A stretch of DNA of 64,000 bases from Muricea muricata. Taxonomy: Eukaryota > Cnidaria > Anthozoa > Malacalcyonacea > Plexauridae. Position numbers and translations under genes: made by a program. Positions 20,768-32,385 of the stretch are shown piece by piece (the stretch's first letter is position 1; each line of letters begins with the position of its first letter). The notes under the pieces were generated by a model, which saw nothing but the letters and a program-made list of their open reading frames with translations, was not told where the DNA came from and did no database searches. The DNA lies in assembly GCA_963855995.1 (NCBI GenBank), contig OY979718.1, positions 48,829,559-48,893,558 of the forward strand. Direction: 5' to 3'.

Positions 20768-21163
20768 AACACTGTCATCCCCAGGCCACACATACAGTTT
20801 TTATATAGCAGCTGTTTACTGGAACTGGTTATATAACATAATATCAGAAGTGGGTTTGCTATACATATGCATGCCTAATGTTCAATGAGAAGATCATTGT
20901 TAGAAAAAATGTTCCCATGGATAAATATAGCAAATTTCGTATATCAGGGGCCTGGGAATGACAGTGTTACCTTGGTAACAAAATTAAAAATGTCTTTTGA
21001 CGCGTTTTGTTATGTAGTATCTGCACAGTATCTGTGTGTGAAATTTTATTGAGTTTGAGCATAGGTTTGAGTGAATAATAATTGAGCTATGCTTGTTTAT
21101 GTATTTATTGAACCTACTAATTACCCAACTAGTGCTGTTGCAACTACTGATGTCACAACTTTT

Positions 21164-24100
21164 ATATTTTGTACATTTTTGCAACAACTTTTACATTTTG
21201 TACATTTTTGCAAATAACTTCTGAACTAAAAGAAATAGCCTATTACAGTAAACTGCCAATCGGCTTACTTTCTCATGCCCATGCTCTTTCACATGAAACA
21301 GCAAAAATTTTATTGCCAATGTCCTTAACGCCTAATATATTGAATAGAAACAGTCCCATTTGGTTATATTATGTGTATTATGTCATATAATACAAAATTA
21401 TGTAAAAATAAACAGTATTTAGTACAGAAATTAGTCTAATATGCAGCACTCTAACAAGCAACTCCAAGCCAATATAAACATGTCATAAAAAATTCGTCTG
21501 AAATTCTTACACAAACGTTGCAAAAAATGTATTATTATATAGAGATACAATATAAACAAAGATATTGTTTTTTAGAACACATTTCATTGGATGTTGGCAG
21601 TATTTAAAGTGGAAAGTGGCCACCAATCTTTGCAAGAAAAATATGATAAACTAGATTTCTCACTCCCTGCTGATTCAATGGTATCCTATGAATGCCATTG
21701 AAAACAAATCCTAGCAATGGCACGGGGAAGCTTCTAGAAAGGTGAGTGATTGGGAGAAGTTGATCAATCTTTTAAAATGCATGAACTTGCTGAAGTGGAC
21801 ATCAGGGTAATGTTTGTCATGTAACATCTATCACTGTGACATTGGTTTTGTCCCTTGTACCTAGTACTTAGTTTTCGGTCAAAATTTATTCAAGGTAAGT
21901 TAATTTGACTAATTGTGGTGAAATGTAATATAGCCCTATGGCTATTGTACCTTGACTATAAACTTGAAGACAAATCATTAAGTCAAACCAGTCATTAAAT
22001 GGTGTGTCCAGTATGTGTAAATACATGTCACACTACATATTTAAATGTCCTACAGAATTTTTGTGTGTGATCCTTAAGCTGATTGCACCTACTAATTGGT
22101 AAAATGCACTCTGGTAAAATGTACATTCCCTATTAACTTTTTCGTATAATAGTCAATTGATTACTAGGTATGCACTACTCAATAGCATCCCCCTTGCAGG
22201 GTATCAGAAACACCCATGTGATAATTGTAATTTGACATTTTCATACAATTTTTTGACAATTTCTCCAAATGTAGCTGTTAAGTCCCATGCCCTCTCCCCC
22301 CCCCCCCCCAGTCAAACTACAGACCAATGCAAGTCTGCTGTTAAGCCCTCGAAATTAGATAAACCATAAGAGCAGATCTAGACCCAGCTCAAAGCACAGG
22401 TATACTGCATATACCATAATACATACATAGGATATATATATATAGCCTGCACCCTGGTATAAATGTACAACTCATATAAAGAATGGAGTTCAAACAGAAT
22501 GCACAACATCAAAACTCAATTCTTTACAAGAGATAGTGAAATCCAGAGTTCACTTAGTAGTTATTAATTCTAAGTCTAAGTTTTACTTCGCCATATGCGG
22601 TGCTTTGCTTGCACGTGTCAAAATTAACTTACCAGTGCTGTCACAATTTCTTTTCTACGTGGAGAACGGCTAGCCAATATTATGTTCTTTCTGTTCAGTG
22701 CTTCTAAAATCGGTTGCAACATTTAGGCAGAAAATCCCGTAAAATGCACTAAAACTTTGTAAAATAGTGTTAGTATTACTGTAGCACTGTCAGTAATTTA
22801 AAATAAAGATACTAGAAGTTACCATCGCAAGGAAAGTGCTGCCGTATGCCGCACAACGTTACTTACGACGTTGCGACCAGAAAAGTGAGAAAACGTTACA
22901 TACATGGTTCTAAAACAAATTTTAAAGCTAATTTGACATTCTAAATCATTTTGGGGGGAGGTTGGGCAAATAATAGGCAAATACCAAAAAAAAATTCGCG
23001 CACTAAAAAAATACGGGGAAAAAATATCGTGCACAAATTAACAAATTGAAAAAAAAAATCGAACAAGTTGTTTAAGGTCGCTGTTGTTAAATCCCAGATG
23101 ATATATTAACGAAAATATCTTTGTATCATGAAATAGCTCACATTGTATGTTTCGCATGTATTTCTGTCCAAAATGGCCACCTGGTCATCATTGAAAGATC
23201 GGGTAGCCATTTTAGGGAAATTAACATTAAATTAAAATGAGTTTTTTAAAAGTGTCATCCGTCAACATTAATCATACCAGCGTAGCAAGTTATCAGTTAT
23301 CAATGTTCATTACTGAAATACTTGTGTATAATTACAAGACAACATGAATATCAAAATGAATAAATGGTCAAAAGTCATAGTGATTTTAACTTGTTAAGTC
23401 AAGCTCAATACATTCCACAACTTCTACGCCTTCTTCTACAACAGTGTATATCAACTCAATATCAATGTTTATTACTGAACTGGTATATAATTTAATAGTG
23501 CAACATGAATGGCATAAAACAAATAAATGGAAAGATATATATGGTATACAACCTTAAAAGAGAATTAAAAGGACATACGTGTGGGTGTGAAAAAAAATCT
23601 TGCAATGAAATGTGATCCAACGTGTTTAACTGGCAAGAAAAAAAAACATGCACAAAAAAAAATTGCCCAACCCTCCTCTCAAAAATTTAATGGGCCGTCC
23701 CTCGGTGAATATTTACCATAATCACTGAGCCTGAGGCGAATAATTGTTTTAGTATAATTTCTTTTAGTAAAATAAATACAGTTTACTTCTGAAAATTGCC
23801 AAGTAAAGACTAGAGTTTATTTTTAAATAGTAAAAAAGTATTTAATAAGGTATTTGCAGACAATCAAAGTTTGTTTGTATTCTTTGAGTTTATATTAATG
23901 CAATTTTTCCCCATTTGCTTATTTTGGCAAAAGTATAATACATCAAAACTATTCTCATTTGCAGCCATTTTGAAAAAATGCCAGCTAGTAAATGATGCCT
24001 CGGATTTACTAGTCAGTCAACCAATCAAAATGCTTGAAAACCATTATTTACTAAAGAAATTATACTAATCACTTTTATTTACTTTAAACCGGCTGTCTAG

Positions 24101-24258
24101 GCTTCCTACGCTAACACGAGGAAATTATATTTGCAGCCAAACCGGATGTTGTCTTCCCGACCACATTTGAATATATTGTGCAAGAATGCAAAGTGAACAC
24201 AAAGTCGGCTTCAATTTTCCTCTCGGACTTATCGTTCCAGATCTATATAGTTCAATGC
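21164..24258. other. Gene-free, repeat-bearing stretch
   Basis: No gene is supported. It holds a 28-bp tandem duplication (about 21155-21212, caacttttatattttgtacattttt), a C run (22299-22309), and two diverged direct repeats of about 85 bp (near 23280-23365 and 23440-23530). Confidence 0.4.
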
Positions 24259-26511
24259 TAGTGATGGGTCGATGTTTCGATACTCTGAACCTGCGATACT
24301 GTTCCATTGTGGTCAGCGGAACAGTATTTATTATAACGCTCAAAAAATCCTAGAGGGTGGATGGTGATAATCGTGGTAATGGTAATGTCTTTAGTAACGT
24401 CAAGGGGTCAAAACGAAAAAAGAGTACCTAATTAACCAAAAAGTCTAAAAAGGTGGTGTCCATAATTTTGATTACTGGTTTGCAATTAATTAGCAGATCC
24501 ATCATAATCCCATAAAATGTAGTATCGACTAAAAATAATCATGTGCCGAGCACTGAGGTGTTGAGTTTGTGGACTGCCTATTGACTCTCATGTTTACACT
24601 TTGGCGACGAAGGAATTATTGATCTTCTAAATTATTTTGGATTTTAAAAACGCCTTGGGATCTAGCATTTTTGTGTCGAAAGAACACATATCCTGGTCTA
24701 AGCTTGCAAAACGCAAAAAAGCATTTGATTTTTCCGTGAATTTTCTCTTTTTTAGTATTTTTTCCCGTACGTTATTTTGAATAAGTGACTTTCCCTCGGT
24801 GTTCACTGTTAATTTTTTCAAACATGTCATTTGTGATTGTATTTGGAGCAATAACGATTCTTGTACTTGTATCGGCGTACTTGTGGCAAGTCTACATTCG
24901 TCTGTAGCTGCATAGTAGTTAAAGAAATTGTTAATTCTGTAGAAGAATAAGAAGTCTTGGAAGAAGGCACCAATTATGCCACTGTTAATAACAAGCGTTG
25001 AAGAAGTGCTGTTTGGGATTATTTTCGAAAACTAACAGATACAGCAAAAAAAAACGGGATCATCGAAATGCAGCATCTGCTCTGAAAACGTTAAACATAA
25101 CAGCAACACCTCCATCCTTTTTAAGGTACCTGGGCGATTGATCGCAGAGATTTGTAGCTATACAACATAAACTTAATCCGTGAACAACTACTATTTTAAA
25201 ACTTCTTTGTAGCTATTTGTAACGGTTTTTCAGCATTAAAGACTGAAACATCAATAGCAATACAAAGAGGCTGAAGAAAAAAGAAAATTAGATGAAGAAA
25301 AAGATGAAAACAAAAACACCCAGTAAAAAAAACAAGTAACAATTTCAGATACCATACCACATGGAAAATACTCCTCCACGCCAACACGACTCAGAAAAAT
25401 TGGCAATGTTGAAAAAGATTACAACAGACCTTCAACTCCTACCCGTGGTAGAGGATACAGGAGGATGAAATTGCTACATTTGATAAATCCTCGATACCAG
25501 CTTCCGTCTAGAAAAACAGTGACACAAATGCTGCCTGATATCACATGTTGCCTTTACAAGTGATCTGTGGACATCAAGAGTGACCGAGAGCTTTCTGACC
25601 TAGCTGTCACTATCTCACTTCGTCATGGTAACAGATAATGCTGCCAATATTGTTGCTGCAGTTAGAATAGCTGGTTGGAGAAACATGTCAAATGCTTTGC
25701 ATACACCCTGAACCTTGTCGTCTTGGAAGTAATCAAGACTGATCTGATCAACGATATAAGAAAGAGATGCAGACAAAAAGAAACTGTAACATTCTTTCAT
25801 CGGCGTACAAAAGCCACCGATAAGCTGAAGGAGATCCAAGCTCAAGTGCACGTTCGATTCCTATCCACAAGTTAATCCAGAAAGTGGATACCCGGTGGAA
25901 TTCTACATTCTAAATGTTCGAGCGTATCATTGAGCAGCACTAAGCCGTTACCACCACGCTTTGTCTTTTAAATCGCAATGATCTGTGCCTCTCCCTCTCA
26001 GAGGTGCAAGTGCTCAGAGCTGCAGTGGCTGCTCCAATCAATATATCTCAATTTCAATGGTTATACCCCTCACGAAGTCCCTCCAACATTTGACCTGGCA
26101 AGTATCCATAAAGATACAACCCTTGCTTCTGAGTTAACTGTTCAACTGCGTCAACTTTTTACAGACCTAGGAGGTGTCAATTTACTAGCTTTCCCTACTT
26201 TCCTAGAACCACGCATGAACAAACTGTCCTTTTCTAGTTCTGTAACTGCGCAACAGAGAAAGCAAGGGATTGTCCAAGAGATGAAACATGTACCTGCAGT
26301 GCCAGTTCCCACTAATGAACACACAGCGGTAAGAGCACCAGAACAAGATGTTGGCTTCTGGGATCTTTTCGATAAAAAAGCTGCAGACAGACAATCACAA
26401 GCATCTCCAACCATCGCTGTGGAAAAGGAGTCTAGAAGATTCTTTGACAGTAAACTTCTAGTAAGAGCTGACGAAGATCCGCTAACATGGTGGACAGATA
26501 ATGAGAAAGAC
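24259..26511 (+). pseudogene. hAT transposon relic with BED finger and transposase
   Basis: A canonical hAT-like end, tagtgatgggtcgatg, starts at 24259. Transposase remains follow in several frames. A BED zinc finger lies at about 25005-25135 (GIIFENQQ..., KCSICSENV, then SNTSILFK). Next come the PSRKTVTQ region (about 25500), the catalytic-core stretch near 25620-25860 (VTDNAANI, CFAYTLNLVV, RTKATDKLKEIQ) and the C-terminal dimerisation region (about 26340-26510, ADEDPLTWWTDNEKD). Many stops and shifts break it. The last motif is cut by the BEL insertion at 26512 and resumes at 31848 (YRILSNLAKKYL). ZBED-type hAT by motif order. Confidence 0.8.
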
Positions 26512-26699
26512 TGTCGCGAATATTCGTTTTACTTTTACTCTCAGAATTACAAAAATAACCTCTCAAAACGTTAACAACAACTAATGTTTTTTATACTTTC
26601 GTTTGGTATTCGTTGTTATTCTAGACTACTTATTTATTCCCACTTCTTCCGGTTCCTACGTCTAATCCCGAAGTTTAGGTTCATCGTAAATCACCGTCA
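26512..26699 (-). repeat. 3' LTR of the BEL element
   Basis: This 188-bp copy matches 31637-31842 over its whole length, with a deletion of about 18 nt relative to the other copy around a tctagaccattctagac duplication. It lies after the polypurine tract in element orientation. Confidence 0.9.
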
Positions 26700-26711
26700 C
26701 TCTCCCCCTAT
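26700..26711 (-). promoter_or_regulatory. Polypurine tract of the BEL element
   Basis: On the minus strand, ATAGGGGGAGAG lies directly before the 3' LTR, the standard site for plus-strand DNA priming. Confidence 0.75.
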
Positions 26712-26736
26712 TTGATTTATGCATATAAACAAATAT

Positions 26737-28070
26737 TTAACCTAACAGTTTATTAACATACACTACAGTTCCAGGTTTAAAGTGTTCAGATTGTCTGATC
26801 AATCGATTGTCCCCATTCCCTGACTTCTTGCTGTTGTGTTCTAAGTTATGTCTCTCTCTCAGCTCTCTCACATGTTCCGTAGTCCACCGTGACCACAACA
26901 CGTTCTTGCAACGACGTAGATGTTCAGCTCTCTTACGCAACTCTGTGTCTTCGATATCAGCTACAACCGTTTCGGGTAGAATATTTGACTGTCCGTACAT
27001 CATCAGATTTGGTGTTAAAAGAGGAAGTTGAACGTCTTCCTCCACATAAGACAACAGCCGGTTATTAACAGCAATCTCAACGTCGAGCAGAAGTTCTTCC
27101 ATTTCATCCAAATACAGTGTGGCTCGACCAATCGTTTTGTAGATGGACTGTTTCATAACTCCAATTTATGGTTTAAATTGGCCGCCTCACCAAGGTGCCT
27201 TAGCCAAATTGAATTTCCACTTGATGTCGCAATGAGCAAGGTAATCTTGCAACTTCTCTCCTTTCATAATATCCTTCAAACATTTCGCAGCAGCCACAAA
27301 ACTCTTCCCGTTATTAGAAATAACGTACTTGGCCTGCCTCTCCTCGCAATAAATCGTTTCAAACAACAAATGAACCGAGCAGTAGTTTAGTCTGTTATTA
27401 TATTAGCTCCAAATGTATCGCTCTCATCAAACTATAAGCAAACAGTAAGATATACATCTTGCCTTCTTTCTTCTTAGACACTCTGTAGGTCATCGGACCA
27501 GCATAATCTACGCCAATTACTTGGAAAGGCGAAGATACTTCTGTGCGTTCAACAGGCAGATTACCGGGAGACGGTCTATGAAATGCTGCAGTGTGGAATT
27601 TCTTGCAACCATAACATCTATTATAGACACTTCTAGTCAACTGACGGAGGCGAGGTATCCAGTAGTTGCGTCGAACAAACGCCATCGTGAGAGCGACTCC
27701 CCCGTGGAGAGTCAGTTCTTGAGCATCTTGCACAATTTTCTCTGACAAGGTGACTTTCGGTGGCAAATACACTGGATGATTTCCTTGAACACGACCTCTG
27801 CATTCTTAAATTCCTTCGCTATTCTTTTGATGATTCAGTCTCAGTTGGTCCTCACGGAACCTTTCCGTATTGCTGTACCTCTCTTGCTCTCTTCGGATCA
27901 ACCGTTTTTACTTCTTGTTCCGTCTCAGAGTCAGATATGGTCAGAACTCCCTTCTTCCGCAAACGTTTTGGTACTTTACTGTTGTGAATGAATCTTGCAA
28001 TCCAAGCCATGACCCGAATTGTCTTCCAGTAAGGGTGTTTCACCAACAATGCGTCAAAACTATCTTCGAT
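26737..28070 (-). pseudogene. BEL integrase, catalytic residues lost
   Basis: Four minus-strand frames (27852-28049, 27398-27772, 27187-27369, 26737-27156) give the zinc-binding region (CYGCKKFHTAAFHRP nearby) and the catalytic core with its first Asp in VIGVDYAGPM. The second catalytic Asp is Asn (VISNNGKSF, codon 27313-27315) and the Glu position is Lys (GGQFKP, codon 27172-27174), with TGA and TAA on either side. The tail carries the LRRCKNVLWSRWTTEHV region typical of BEL integrases. The enzyme would have inserted cDNA; this copy cannot. Confidence 0.85.
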
Positions 28071-28072
28071 CT

Positions 28073-28765
28073 CTACGGCTGCTTGACGGCAGGGTTGAGG
28101 TCGGTACCAATATGTTGCCAGACAATGAACTCCTTAGCGTTGATCTTGCTTACTCTGATAGTAACAAACTGTTTGTATGTTCCTGTCCCTCTAATCCAAT
28201 AAAGCGCGACCAAACTGTCTAGCCATCCATACACCGCTTTGACTGGATAACCATCTAGTGCAATTCGTACGTTATCTGCTAGATTAGCCGCCATGTACGC
28301 AGATACCAGCTCAAGCCTAGGAATGGTGAGGTTTTTCTTTGCCAAACGAGATTTTGCAGCTATCAAACCTACACTTGCTCCTGAACGTTGCTTTGCCACC
28401 GGGTAGACTGCTCCAGACACCCCGGAACCACTGGCATTTCCAAAAGAGCGAAGCTCGATCTCATCGATTGGCTCTCTATACTCTGGAATACTTCTTTGAA
28501 ACTGAAGCTGCTCGGGAAGGTTTTTCAAAAGTTTCAACCATTTTTGTCCTAGATTGTCAGACAACTTCTCATCCCAGTGTAAATACCGGTCGCAAGCTTC
28601 ACGAAAGATCATTTTCCCCACTAATATCACCGGTGACACAATCCCTAGGGGGTCATAAATTGACGGAAGGAATCGCAGAATTTCTTTTCTCGTTGTTTCT
28701 GCAGGCTTCGTTGGAAATCCAACAGCGAGGGTATCATTGCTTTTGTTCCAGGTAAGTCCTAGCAA
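28073..28765 (-). pseudogene. BEL RNase H region
   Basis: A 230-codon open frame covers the connection and RNase H region: LPSIYDPLGIVSPVILVGKM, then ELRSFGNASGSGVSGAVYP, then RLAKKNLTIPRLELVSAYMA and YGWLDSLVALYWIRG. The first catalytic Asp of RNase H is Asn here (GNASGSG, codon 28436-28438). The frame is otherwise open, which gives a useful measure of how evenly decay is spread. Confidence 0.88.
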
Positions 28766-29432
28766 TTTTGTTTCATCACTTTGAACTCCCAGGTGCTGCT
28801 TTGCATAACTTGGTTGATTGTTTCCCTGCAGATCACTGTCCTCCTCGCTACTGTCCAGTTTGGACTCGTTGGAATGCCATTAATGTAGTTGGAATTTGGC
28901 TGCTTCAAACATGGATACAGTTGTTTCCTTCAGGCTCGAGACTTTGTCTGTTGTACATCCACCGGAGATTATGTCATCCACATACAAACACTTTTCGATC
29001 TCGGCAACTTCAGCTAGATATCTTTCTCGTACACTGTTCAAGTGTTGTTTCAAGGCCCAGCCAACAAAAGAGAGATTGGACTAACCCGAACAGGGTAAAC
29101 AGGGGAATAGCTCGTGTGCATCTCAAGACTTCAATGTCGCTTGGGTCTTTATTCTTGATCCAATGAAATGGCCAGGCATCCCTGTCGTCAGCACGAATAA
29201 CTACTTGCAAGAAGGCTTGTTTGAGATCAGATGAAGGAGCAATTGGCTTCAACCTATTTTGCACAAGAACGTTCCACAATCGATTTTGAAGTGCAGGACC
29301 GGTTTCTAGGCAGTCATTCAAGGAGGGGCTCTGCTCATTTTCTTTCGCTGATGGATCGAATACAATTCTAACTTTGGTGGTTTCCGCAGTCTCCTTGATT
29401 ACAGGCTTGTGGGGGATATAGAACTCTCGATC
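28766..29432 (-). pseudogene. BEL reverse transcriptase
   Basis: The region runs from the end of the protease ORF (frame break near 29432) through SLNDCLETGPALQNRLWNV and PSSDLKQAFLQVVIRADDRDAW to the catalytic box. YVDD is intact at 28973-28984 in another frame. Frameshifts near 29110-29020 and 28900 break continuity. It copies the element RNA to DNA; broken here. Confidence 0.85.
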
Positions 29433-30420
29433 TTATGGGGTTTCTACGACTCTTTCAACAATACTTTCAGCCAACTGTTCCTGAATGATGTTATCGTACT
29501 TCTCCAACAGTTCTGGATCCCTTCCTAGCTTCTTTACGAGACTATCCAATCGTTTCAAACTTCCGCTTTCATTGGTTGGTAAAGAACTATGTCCCACTCT
29601 CCACAATAAACAGGTTTCGTAGCGACCATCTTTGTTTCTTGTTAGCTGTTCTGCAAACTCTTCGTAAACAGCATGTTGATCTCCATCTGGTCGGTCTTCC
29701 AAGCCCAATACGTCCAGGTTGCAAAGCTCTTGGTAGTCTGCTCCAGATGTTCTGTTCAGGTGGGTTTGAGCTAGGTTGGGTTCACAGCCTGAAGACATCA
29801 TTGTCCATCCCAGTCTAGTGCGCTCAGCAATTGGCTCCAGAGGTTGACCAATCTTCGGTTTCGTTGCGGTTTTGATCTTCGAGTAATCACTTGCTCCCAA
29901 AGTAACATGTATGGGCAAATTGCTTTTCTTGTCGTTGTCATTCATGACGACCTCATTTAGAAGCGAGTACTTCCCCAGGAGCTCTTCATATCCTGGATTA
30001 GGTATTGTAAGCAGTACGCCTTTGTCCACTTTACTGAGGACTGTTGTCATTGTGAATTTCTCATCAACACTCGATATGGTCGCTTCATAACTGTTGATCT
30101 TCTGGGTAGTGGAACACACCATCATTTCGATTTGCTTATGCTCGGTACGAACTGGCTTCTTGTTCAAGTTCTCAATCAAAGTAGCTGAGGCGTAGGAACT
30201 TCCTGACCCAGTATCGAGAAGTGCTCTGCATTTGATTCCATCCACAAGCACAACAACCACAGGGTACATCACGGCGCACTCTCCTGACGCTACAAGCAAT
30301 TGATCTCTTTCTGGTTTCTTAACACATATGGAAGTATGTTTCTCACCACACTGTCGACATGTATGTGTACTCTTGCATTCCTTGGCTTGGTATTTCATGC
30401 CAGTACAGTTAAAAAAACCC
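29433..30420 (-). pseudogene. BEL zinc knuckle and aspartic protease
   Basis: A 321-codon open frame starts in a zinc-knuckle region (YQAKECKSTHTCRQCGEKH) and contains an intact aspartic-protease active site, RALLDTGSGSSYASATL (about 30195-30230). It continues to the start of the reverse transcriptase (VERVVETP). It is the best preserved part of the element. The first Cys of one knuckle appears replaced just upstream, near a frame break at 30400-30415. Confidence 0.88.
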
Positions 30421-30466
30421 GTTTGTCACTCAAAATCTTTTGACGCTGTTTCACATCACTAACCTT

Positions 30467-31534
30467 TTAGCACTCAGCTGGTTTGTGATCTTCGGCATCA
30501 CGATATACACAAAGTTTAGGTGTGGTAGATTCTTGAAAGGCTTGATCTTTCTTTGGGTTAGGTCGACTCCGGCTACTGGTTTCTTTAGGGTTACGGTTAC
30601 ACCACTGACGAAGGGATTCCACAAGTTGAGGGTAATTCAACTGTTGCCACTTGTCGTCCAGACGAACAAGATCTGCTCGGATATCAGGGGAGCTTATCAA
30701 GAGTATCACGCACAAACCCTCCGATCTCGTCAAGCTTTTCCAATGCTTCCAGTGTTTGGACTTGACTTGCAAGTGTCTCGTAGAATTCGTGCACTTTGCT
30801 TGGATCAGTTCCCTGGACCTTGGGTAACTATAATATGCACTGTATGTGTGCATTAAGCACTTTGCTAACTCGTCCGTACTTGGTTTTCGGTATTGTTTTG
30901 GCTCTCTCGTAGCCTTTCGATGTAAAAGGAAGACCCTCTATCAATACTTTTGCACTGGGTACAAGTAATTCTCTCAAATAAGATAACTTAGCTACCTGTG
31001 TTATATTTTCAGTTTCATACTGGTTCCAAAATCTCATCCAGTCCTTGGACTGCGTGCCTTGAAATTTGGTAATAATCAATTTAGGTAGCTTAGCTCCAGC
31101 ACCACCACCACTTGCCAACTTTTCTGCTTTTTCAAGTTTCATTTTCACTTCATATTTTGCTTTCTCTAACTCAATCTCTTCTTCAATAACTCGTTTACGT
31201 TTAATCTCCTGAAGTTTTTCTTCCTCTTCAGACTTTATACTACTAGCAGCAACTTTTGCCTGATTGCAATTTTTTCAAACGCTGCTACTTTATTTTCAAA
31301 CTCTTGAGTCCAGTTTCTTACCTCGGTAGGGTCCACTTTACTCTCGATTTTAATTTCTTGCACTTGCAGTTTAAATTCATGTAATTTGTCAATAATTGAC
31401 TCTAACACGCTTGCTTGCCTCTCGATTGCCTTAAGATCTCCTGATTCGACAATTTTTGATGTTTCTTCCGAGTTAAATTTCAAGAAACGAAGCTTACCTT
31501 CGATCTTTTTCTCAATTGTTTCCAAGTCCGCCAT
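30467..31534 (-). pseudogene. BEL gag
   Basis: The ATG at 31534 starts MADLETIEKKIEGKLRFLKF, a coiled-coil N terminus. After a frameshift near 31255 a Glu/Lys-rich linker leads to the DUF1759-type capsid segment (LPKLIITKFQGTQSKDWMRF, frame 30828-31148). A further frame (30467-30853) covers the C-terminal part with LVRLDDKWQQLNYPQLVESL. At least two frameshifts. Gag would form the retrotransposon particle. Confidence 0.88.
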
Positions 31535-31636
31535 TTTGAATGTTAAATCTTGGCTTAATCTTGTCGTTTCAGTTTAAAATTCCGCTATAATCTCTTGCTT
31601 TTCCAATCGAACGCCGTCCTGGCAGGATCGCCACTG

Positions 31637-31842
31637 TGTCGCGAGTATTTGTTTTACTTTTTACTCTCAGAATTACAAAAATAACCTCTCAAAACGTTTA
31701 ACAAGAACTAATGTTTTTTATACTTTCGTTTCCTGTTTGTTGTCATTCTAGACCATTCTAGACTACTTATTTATTCCTGCTCCTCCTCCCCCCGGTTCCT
31801 ACGTCTTATCCCGAAGTTTAGGCTCATCGTAAATCACCGTCA
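31637..31842 (-). repeat. 5' LTR of the BEL element
   Basis: This 206-bp LTR carries the promoter in element orientation. It is followed (down to about 31614) by a candidate primer-binding site, tggcgatcctgccaggac, which begins with the usual TGG but was not matched to a particular tRNA. Confidence 0.9.
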
Positions 31843-31847
31843 AAGAC

Positions 31848-31900
31848 TATAGGATTCTCTCCAACCTTGCAAAGAAGTATCTTTTTTGCTTTTGCTTTTG
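31848..31900 (+). pseudogene. Severed C-terminal piece of the hAT transposase
   Basis: Immediately after the BEL target duplication the frame continues the hAT dimerisation motif (YRILSNLAKKYL), joining directly to WWTDNEKD at 26510 across the retrotransposon. Homology stops at about 31890, before an inverted-repeat element. Confidence 0.8.
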
Positions 31901-31938
31901 AGGCCTTCCAAAACGAAATTTTGCTAAATATGTGCGGT

Positions 31939-32385
31939 GGCCGACGCTTATTTCGATTCCGTAGACGGTCGGACACCTCCGAGATGGTCGAGCACCTCAT
32001 TGATCTCGTTCCCAGACTGCTGTGGCTCATTTAGACGAAGTTTTATTATAAATACAAATTGTTTCGACAGTTTCCAGCAAGCTAGTTCTTGGCTCAGTGG
32101 TCTTGGCGTGCGATTTCTAATAGATTAGGCAGGGGTTCGAATCCCATCCGAGGATTTTTTTTATTTTTAAAGTTCGTCAAACTTTTTTTCTTATATTTTT
32201 TACTTTTATACGATTTTGTAAGGGTTAGGTTTAGGGTTTGTGTCAGGGACTGGATTATCTAAAATTTTAAACAGAAAAATCTATTAGTTTTATCAGACAC
32301 ACAGCCTTGGAAACGAGATCAATGAGGTGCTCGGCCATCTTGGAGGTGTCCGACCTTCTACGGAATCGAAATTTGCGTGGTCGAC
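31939..32385. mobile_element. Palindromic element enclosing a tRNA-like unit
   Basis: Arms of about 85 bp at 31939-32027 and 32298-32385 (atttcgattccgtaga.ggtcggacacctcc) are inverted copies at about 88-90%. The central 270 bp holds the tRNA-like sequence at 32083-32154 and a spacer. No clear target duplication. Confidence 0.75.
32083..32154 (+). other. tRNA-like SINE head with pol III boxes
   Basis: An A box (ttggctcagtgg, 32089-32100) and a perfect B box (ggttcgaatcc, 32134-32144) stand 33 nt apart, with a T run (32155-32162) after. The 3' acceptor half (ccgagga) has no partner at the 5' side and the D stem does not close, so this is not a functional tRNA. It fits the head of a tRNA-derived SINE or a tRNA pseudogene. 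Confidence 0.65.

Larger units (their letters stand above)
19578..21163. mobile_element. Composite inverted-repeat element containing nested MITEs
   Basis: The left end (about 19578-19622: aaagttgtgacgtcactagttgggta...ttaataaata) recurs inverted at about 21105-21163. A second pair of arms lies at about 20220-20330 plus 20776-20790 against 20948-21095. Between them sit a foldback hairpin (19624-19777), an inverted-repeat block (19778-20219) with TTCACTAGTGAA-type palindromes, and a hAT MITE (20331-20767). The nesting implies at least three insertion events. No coding capacity. Confidence 0.65.
26507..31847 (-). mobile_element. BEL/Pao LTR retrotransposon with TSD, inserted in the hAT relic
   Basis: The element spans 26512-31842 and lies on the minus strand. 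Its LTRs (26512-26699 and 31637-31842) start and end TG...CA, and aagac is duplicated at 26507-26511 and 31843-31847. Internal order in element orientation: primer-binding site, gag, zinc knuckle and protease, reverse transcriptase, RNase H, integrase, polypurine tract. The gag-first order with integrase last, and the domain motifs, identify BEL/Pao. The LTRs have diverged by substitutions and small indels, so the insertion is not recent. Frameshifts and lost catalytic residues make it inactive. Confidence 0.92.

Noticed and set aside
26151-26414. Minus-strand ORFs over the hAT transposase
   Set aside because: Antisense to a region with clear transposase motifs on the plus strand.
28339-28755. 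Plus-strand ORFs over the BEL element
   Set aside because: They are antisense shadows of the RNase H and neighbouring pol frames.
32083-32154. Functional tRNA gene
   Set aside because: The A and B boxes are good, but the acceptor and D stems do not pair, so it is called a tRNA-like SINE head instead.
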